Source: Reyranella sp.
Lineage (GTDB): Bacteria > Pseudomonadota > Alphaproteobacteria > Reyranellales > Reyranellaceae
DNA: 56,980 bases
Direction: 5' to 3'
NCBI GenBank assembly: GCA_019750135.1
Contig: JAIEOV010000134.1
Location: 1 to 56,980 of the forward strand
The notes under the pieces were generated by a model that had not been told where the DNA came from, made no database searches, and saw nothing but the letters and a program-made list of their open reading frames with translations. The position numbers and the translations under genes are program-made. This document shows, in pieces, positions 51,332 through 56,980 of the stretch (within the stretch, counting starts at the first letter, position 1; every line of letters begins with the position of its first letter).

Positions 51332-52318
51332 ATGACCAGGACAATATCGTTGGCGCTTGCCGCCCTGCTGGCGACAGGCGGAGCTGCGTCGGCGCAGGAG
51401 AAGTTCACCTTCGCGCTGAACTGGTTCGCCGTCGGCGACCATGCCGCCTACTGGGTGGCGCTCGACAAGGGCTACTACAAGGCCAAGGGCCTCGACGTGA
51501 CCCTGGAGAACTCCAAGGGCTCGGGCGATTCGATCGCCAAGGTCGACACCGGCCGCGCCGACGCGGGCCTCGCCGACGCCGCCGTGGTGATCGCCTCGGT
51601 CGGCCGCGGCACGACCATCAAGACGGTCGGCATGGTGTTCGACAAGACACCGCTCAACATCTTCAGCCTCAAGGAGAAGCCGCTCACCAAGCCCAAGGAC
51701 CTCGAGGGCAAGACGCTGGGCGCGCCTCCGGGCGACAGCCAGCGCCAGATGTTCCCGGCCTTCGCCAAGGTCAACGGCATCGACGCCAGCAAGGTCAGCT
51801 GGGTCAACATCGAGCCCGCCGCCAAGATCGCGGCCGTCGCCGAGAAGCGCATGGACGGCGTCGGCGACTACTCGACCGGACTGCCGCTCTACGAGAAGGC
51901 CGCCGGCAAGGGCAACGTGGTGATGATGCCGTGGGCCGACTTCGGCTTCGACATGTACTCCATGTCGATCATGGCCAGCGCCAAGACCATGAAGGAGCGG
52001 CCCGCCGTGCTGAAGGCCTTCCTCGAGGCGTCCTACATGGGCTGGCGCGACGTCATGGCCGACCCGAAGGGCTCGATGGAGATCTTCAAGAAGCGCGTGC
52101 CTGAGGTCGACGTCGAGGTGATGACGCCCAACATGATGATCGGCCTCGACCTGATGAAGACCGAGCGCTACGCCAAGAACGGCATCGGCTGGATCGACGA
52201 CAAGAAGATGTGCGAGTCGGTCGACCTGGTGAACACCTACATGGGACTCCCGAAGAAGGTGGAATGCAAGGACGTCTACTCGACCGAGTTCTTCACCAAG
52301 GTCGACATGCCGAAGTAG
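51332..52318 (+). CDS. ABC transporter substrate-binding protein (NMT1/THI5-like)
   Basis: The 328-residue protein starts at the ATG at 51332 after GGGAG and has a signal peptide (MTRTISLALAALLATGGAAS). The mature part has the SsuA/THI5 pattern FALNWFAVGDHAAYWVALDK, GYYKAKGLDV, GRADAGLADAA and TLGAPPGDSQRQ. Likely ligands are sulfonates, pyrimidine precursors or aromatic acids; the sequence does not decide. It lies 44 nt after the permease gene. Confidence 0.92.
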   Translation: MTRTISLALAALLATGGAASAQEKFTFALNWFAVGDHAAYWVALDKGYYKAKGLDVTLENSKGSGDSIAKVDTGRADAGLADAAVVIASVGRGTTIKTVGMVFDKTPLNIFSLKEKPLTKPKDLEGKTLGAPPGDSQRQMFPAFAKVNGIDASKVSWVNIEPAAKIAAVAEKRMDGVGDYSTGLPLYEKAAGKGNVVMMPWADFGFDMYSMSIMASAKTMKERPAVLKAFLEASYMGWRDVMADPKGSMEIFKKRVPEVDVEVMTPNMMIGLDLMKTERYAKNGIGWIDDKKMCESVDLVNTYMGLPKKVECKDVYSTEFFTKVDMPK

Positions 52319-52350
52319 CAATTGACGTCCTGAAGCCTGAACGGCCCTCG

Positions 52351-52425
52351 CTGTCATCCCGAGCGCAGCGAGGGACCTTTCCTTCCCGTGGCCTCAAAGG
52401 CCCCTCGCTGCGCTCGGGGTGACAG
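52351..52425. repeat. Intergenic palindromic repeat (GTCATCCCGAGCG type), copy C
   Basis: CTGTCATCCCGAGCGCAGCG at the left is matched by CGCTGCGCTCGGGGTGACAG at the right, with GAGGG/CCCTC inside, forming a long nearly perfect hairpin between the binding-protein and ATPase genes. It shares the GTCATCC/GATGAC-type ends with copies A and B. Its right arm contains a GTG that is in frame with the ATPase gene. Confidence 0.8.
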
Positions 52426-52433
52426 CTGTACCC

Positions 52434-53237
52434 GTGAACAAGCAACTGATCGGCCTCGACCGGGTCGGCATGACGTACGAGGCGGCGAGCGGCCCGGTCG
52501 AGGCCCTCGCCGGCATTTCCCTGTCGGTCGGCGCCGGCGAGTTCGTCTCGCTGGTGGGCCCGAGCGGTTGCGGCAAGTCGACGTTGCTGCGCATCGTGGC
52601 CGGGCTCAGGCCCGCCACAACCGGCACGGTGACGGTCGCGGGCCAGGAGGTGCGCGCACCCATCCCCGACATCGGCATGGTGTTTCAGGCGCCGATCCTG
52701 CTGAAGTGGCGCTCGATCCTGCAGAACGTGTTGCTGCCGGCCGAGCTCGCCGGCAAGGATCCAGGCAAGCTCCACGCCCGTGCCCTGCAGCTCCTGGGGA
52801 TGGCGGGCCTCGAGGGCTTCGGTGAGAAGCTGCCGCGCGAGCTGTCGGGCGGCATGCAGCAGCGCGCCGCGCTCTGCCGCGCCCTGCTGCTCGATCCTCC
52901 CCTGCTGCTGATGGACGAGCCGTTCGGAGCCCTCGACGCCATGACCCGCGACGACATGGCGCTCGAGCTCCTGCGCATCTGGGGCGAGCGCGACCTGGCG
53001 CAATCGGCGCGCAAGACGGTGCTGTTCGTCACCCATTCGATCCCCGAGGCGGTGTTCCTCTCCGACCGCGTGGTGGTCATGACGCCGCGCCCGGGCCGCA
53101 TAGCGGCAGACCTGCGGATCGACCTGCCGCGGCCCCGGACCGTGGAGTTGCGGGCCTCCGAGGCCTTTGGCCGCTACAGCCTGGAGATTTTCCGGGCGCT
53201 CACTGGGAGGACGGTTGGCGCAGCCGGCACTGCCTGA
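52434..53237 (+). CDS. ABC transporter ATPase (NitT/TauT type)
   Basis: The ATPase has Walker A LVGPSGCGKSTLLR, the Q-loop GMVFQAPILLKW, the signature ELSGGMQQRAAL, Walker B LLLMDEPFGALD and the H-loop FVTHSIPEAVF, matching SsuB/TauB. I place the start at GTG 52434 (MNKQLIGLDRV, 267 residues) because the upstream in-frame GTG at 52419 lies in the palindromic repeat. No strong ribosome-binding site is visible for either. Confidence 0.92.
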   Translation: MNKQLIGLDRVGMTYEAASGPVEALAGISLSVGAGEFVSLVGPSGCGKSTLLRIVAGLRPATTGTVTVAGQEVRAPIPDIGMVFQAPILLKWRSILQNVLLPAELAGKDPGKLHARALQLLGMAGLEGFGEKLPRELSGGMQQRAALCRALLLDPPLLLMDEPFGALDAMTRDDMALELLRIWGERDLAQSARKTVLFVTHSIPEAVFLSDRVVVMTPRPGRIAADLRIDLPRPRTVELRASEAFGRYSLEIFRALTGRTVGAAGTA

Positions 53238-53268
53238 TAAACCCCGGCGGACAACGCCAGGAGAAGAC

Positions 53269-54501
<1,233 letters not shown>

Positions 54502-54505
54502 TCGA

Positions 54506-55252
54506 GTGCCCCTGCCGCCGGCCGGCGACATCGTCCTCGTTGTCGCCGGCGCCCTGGTGGCGGGTTTCGTCAACGGACTCACCGGCACCGGCTATGCGCT
54601 GATGGCGCTGGGCTTCTGGCTGCAGGCCATGTCGCCGGTCACGGCGGCGCCGCTGGTCGCCATCTGCTCGGTCGCCGGCCATCTCCAGGCGTTGCGCTCG
54701 ATCTGGAGCGGCGTGCGCTGGCCGCGGCTCTGGCCGTTCCTTGCCGCCGGGCTTCTGGGCGTGCCGCTCGGCACGGCCATGCTCGAGCACGTGCGTGTCC
54801 AGCCGCTGAAGCTCGGCGTCGGCATCCTGTTGGTCTTCTACAGCGCCTGGATGGGCCTCGTGCGCCGGCCGCCGGTCGTCACGGTTGGCGGCCGGCCGGC
54901 CGATGCGGCAGTGGGCTTCGTCGGCGGCGTCATGGGCGGGCTGGCCAGCCTCAGCGGGCCTGCGCCGACCATCTGGGTGCAATTGCGCGGCTGGAACAAG
55001 AACGAGCAGCGCGGCGTCAACCAGCCCTTCAACATGGCCGTCCTGGCCACCGCCCTGCTGGCTGCTGCGATCGCCGGCCTGCTCGATCGCACCTATTGGG
55101 TCTGGGCGGCCATCACCGTCCCGACCAGCCTCGTGGGCGCGCGACTCGGGCTGATGCTCTACGGTCGGGTCAACGACGCGGTCTTCCGCCTGCTCGTGCT
55201 GGTGCTGCTCGGCCTGTCGGGAACGACGCTGATCGTGACGGCGCTGCGGTAA
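54506..55252 (+). CDS. TauE/SafE-family sulfite exporter-like permease
   Basis: The 248-residue membrane protein has about seven to eight hydrophobic spans and the duplicated TauE/SafE pattern: VAGFVNGLTGTGYALMALGF in the first half and VGFVGGVMGGLASLSGPAPT in the second. It starts from GTG 4 nt after the dehydrogenase stop. The family exports sulfite or organosulfur anions. Next to a TauT-type importer, it hints at organosulfonate metabolism, but this is weak evidence. Confidence 0.88.
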   Translation: MPLPPAGDIVLVVAGALVAGFVNGLTGTGYALMALGFWLQAMSPVTAAPLVAICSVAGHLQALRSIWSGVRWPRLWPFLAAGLLGVPLGTAMLEHVRVQPLKLGVGILLVFYSAWMGLVRRPPVVTVGGRPADAAVGFVGGVMGGLASLSGPAPTIWVQLRGWNKNEQRGVNQPFNMAVLATALLAAAIAGLLDRTYWVWAAITVPTSLVGARLGLMLYGRVNDAVFRLLVLVLLGLSGTTLIVTALR

Positions 55253-55330
55253 CTGTCATCCTGAGCGCAGCGAAGGATCTCATGCCGGTTGCAAGCGGCG
55301 ATGAGGTCCTTCGCTTCGCTCAGGACGACA
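55253..55330. repeat. Intergenic palindromic repeat (GTCATCCTGAGCG type), copy D
   Basis: CTGTCATCCTGAGCGCAGCG pairs with CGCTTCGCTCAGGACGACA, with AAGGA/TCCTT inside. It lies between the convergent permease and glutathione-transferase-like genes. The stop codon of the latter (55320-55322) falls in its right arm, so the element may have been inserted into, and trimmed, the end of that gene. Confidence 0.75.
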
Positions 55331-56306
55331 AATATGGAAGGCAGCCGCTTTCGCGCAGAATCACGTCGAGGCCGGGCGCATCCTTCGCCGCCGTGTACTT
55401 GCGGCGGATCTCGGCGAGCGAGCGGGCGTGGTACTTCTGCGGTTCCTGGGACCACGCTGCACCGCCCAGCGTCATCTCGAAGCTCTTCTGGCCGGCGGCA
55501 ATGGCGGCGGCGTTGGCGGTCGACCAGGGCAGGAACAGTCCCGCCACCTCTTCCTTCAGCAAAGGCATCAGGGTCGGCGCCAGCGCCGACCAGGCCTCGA
55601 ACGATCCCTCGTTCTTCGGCGTCAGCATGCGCTGCACCCAGGCCACCACCTTGGGCGCCGAGGCGCGCATGATGGCCCCCGGCGTGGGATCGGTCGCGAG
55701 CTCGTAGAACTGGGCCCACAGGCCGAAGTCGGCCATGGCCGGCCGGCTGCCCAGCATGTACGGCCGCGTCTGAAGATGCCCCTCGATCAGAGCAAGCGCG
55801 TGCTTGAACGAGCCTTCGATAATGGGCTCGGTCGTCGGGTTGGAGCCGACGAAGCCGATGCGCGCCGTCATGCGCTCGGCGACGGCGGCGCGGGCCTGCG
55901 CCACGGCCAGCGTGCCCTGCGCTTCCATCATCTGTTGCGCGATGCGCTCGGCGGTCGACCAGACGTCGGGCTGGTAGCGCCAACGATAATGGAACATCCA
56001 TTTGTTGCCCCACTCGTCGCCGTATTCCTCGAGCAGCGCCGAGATGAAGGCGAGCGCGGGGTCTTCGGGCGCCAGCGACGGCGCAGCAGCTTCGAAGCGC
56101 TCGATGATGGGCGTGGAATCCTGGATGCCCTCGCCCTCCGGCGTCACCACCAGGGGCACCAGGGGCAGCTTGGCGTATTTCTGGAACTCGGCCTGGACCG
56201 CCGGCGAACGCAGGATCCACTCGTGCGGCAGACCCTTGAAGCGGAAATAGGAGCGCACCTTCACCGAGTAAGGCGACAGCTCCGAGCCGAAGATCCGGTA
56301 GGTCAT
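55320..56306 (-). CDS. Glutathione S-transferase-like protein
   Basis: The 328-residue protein starts MTYRIFGSELSPYSVKVRSY, a thioredoxin-fold GST N-terminus with a serine at the position near the active site. It continues with KLPLVPLVVTPEGEGIQDST and IIERFE. A long helical C-terminal domain (from about residue 90) includes YMLGSRPAMADFGLWAQFYE. It is longer than classical GSTs (about 200-220 residues). Its last residues and stop lie in repeat D. It overlaps the corA stop by 4 nt. Confidence 0.88.
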   Translation of the reverse strand: MTYRIFGSELSPYSVKVRSYFRFKGLPHEWILRSPAVQAEFQKYAKLPLVPLVVTPEGEGIQDSTPIIERFEAAAPSLAPEDPALAFISALLEEYGDEWGNKWMFHYRWRYQPDVWSTAERIAQQMMEAQGTLAVAQARAAVAERMTARIGFVGSNPTTEPIIEGSFKHALALIEGHLQTRPYMLGSRPAMADFGLWAQFYELATDPTPGAIMRASAPKVVAWVQRMLTPKNEGSFEAWSALAPTLMPLLKEEVAGLFLPWSTANAAAIAAGQKSFEMTLGGAAWSQEPQKYHARSLAEIRRKYTAAKDAPGLDVILRESGCLPYLSS

Positions 56307-56980
56307 ATCCAGCGCTTGCGTTTCAGCCAGAAGTAGATTCCGGAGATGATCAGGACGACCATCACCCAGAAGAACGCATAGCCGTACTTCCAGCCCAGCT
56401 CGGGCATATTCCCGGCGTCGCGCTCGAAGTTCATGCCGTAGATGCCGGCCAGGAAGCTGAGCGGCATGAAGAAGACGGTGATGATCGCCATCGTCTTCAT
56501 CACCTCGGCCATGCGATTGGAGTTGTCCATCAGATAGACTTCCATCAGGCCGTTGGTCATTTCGCGATAGCTCTCGACCAGTTCCAGCACCGCCACGGCA
56601 TGGTCGAAGCAGTCGCGCAGATAGGTGCGTGTCTCGGGCATGATGAACGGCACGTCCTGCCGCATCAAAGCGAGCACGGTCTCGCGCTCGGCCCATTGCA
56701 GGCGATGGAAGGTGATCAGCGCCCGCCGTGCCTGATGGATATGATAGAGCGTATCGCCGGTCGGGCGTTCCAGCGCCTCGTCCTCGAGCTCCTCGAGGTG
56801 GTTCGACATCGCCTCGATCAGCGGGAACTTGCGGTCGACGACTAGGTCGACCAGGGCATAGACGAGGTAGTCGATGCCGAAGGTGCGCAGCCGCGAACCC
56901 GCCGTCTGCACGCGATCGCGCACCGGCTTGAAGATGTCCTGCTTGTGATCGTGGAAGGAGATCACGTAGTTGTCGCCGAA
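56303..56980 (-). CDS. corA: CorA-family magnesium/cobalt transporter (partial, C-terminal part)
   Basis: At least 225 residues are visible and the frame continues past the window's right edge (FGDNYVISFHDH at the boundary). The two C-terminal membrane spans flank the signature YGMNF: VMKTMAIITVFFMPLSFLAG, then GIYGMNF, then YAFFWVMVVLIISGIYFWLK. The cytoplasmic helical stalk precedes them. CorA forms a pentameric Mg2+/Co2+ channel. The start lies outside the window. Confidence 0.93.
   Translation of the reverse strand, partial: FGDNYVISFHDHKQDIFKPVRDRVQTAGSRLRTFGIDYLVYALVDLVVDRKFPLIEAMSNHLEELEDEALERPTGDTLYHIHQARRALITFHRLQWAERETVLALMRQDVPFIMPETRTYLRDCFDHAVAVLELVESYREMTNGLMEVYLMDNSNRMAEVMKTMAIITVFFMPLSFLAGIYGMNFERDAGNMPELGWKYGYAFFWVMVVLIISGIYFWLKRKRWI

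Overview
The window is high-GC DNA with densely packed, often overlapping genes. Operon content, a RibB-type protein with a degenerate GTP cyclohydrolase II half, Bug-type and liv-type transporters, and a liv-linked small membrane protein suggest an alphaproteobacterium, possibly Reyranella-like. That assignment is inference. No rRNA or tRNA gene was recognised.

Layout. At 1-118 is the end of an IS630-type element (most of it outside the window), abutting the stop codon of thiL. From 116 to 7161, minus strand, a tight core operon runs rpiB-glyA-nrdR-ribD-ribE-ribBA-ribH-nusB-thiL. From 7538 to 13231, minus strand, is a branched-chain amino-acid (liv) ABC transporter operon ending in a clear hairpin terminator. 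From 13232 to 15051 lies about 1.8 kb without a convincing gene but with duplicated ~290-nt units, each carrying a 13-8-13 palindrome.

From 15052 to 30242 is an accessory region. Its main content is a six-gene minus-strand operon (30242 to 16276): DEAH helicase with a DUF3883 end, a coiled-coil protein of unknown function, DUF3780, DUF1156 adenine methyltransferase, a CBS/HEPN protein, and an Swt1-HEPN/DUF499 P-loop ATPase. This gene set recurs in bacterial defence islands. Here it looks damaged: an IS630 element with a TA duplication sits near the 3' end of the methyltransferase gene, and the coiled-coil gene has a one-base frameshift.

From 30533 to 36095 come a Ser/Thr kinase with a repeated C-terminal region, a fatty-acid desaturase, a small secreted protein, and a PadR-HAAS-ferric-reductase-like operon. 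From 36164 to 39595, plus strand, is a four-gene operon whose second gene encodes a UGSC-family selenoprotein: in-frame UGA at 37342-37344 followed at once by a SECIS-like hairpin, with a thioredoxin-reductase-like flavoprotein upstream and two paralogous proteins of unknown function downstream. Ordinary gene calling would cut this selenoprotein to 93 residues.

From 39599 to 40164 is a ParDE toxin-antitoxin pair. From 41177 to 50455, minus strand, ten genes form a tightly overlapping catabolic operon (sugar-phosphate-isomerase-like, enolase superfamily, epimerase, GNAT, DHDPS-like, amidase, two paralogous membrane proteins, amidohydrolase, Bug binding protein). Divergent from it, 50520-55252 carries an NMT1/TauT-type ABC transporter, a glutaryl-CoA-dehydrogenase-like enzyme and a TauE/SafE permease. 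The window ends with a glutathione-S-transferase-like gene and a partial corA on the minus strand. Four palindromic GTCATCC-type repeats lie between genes in the transporter regions.
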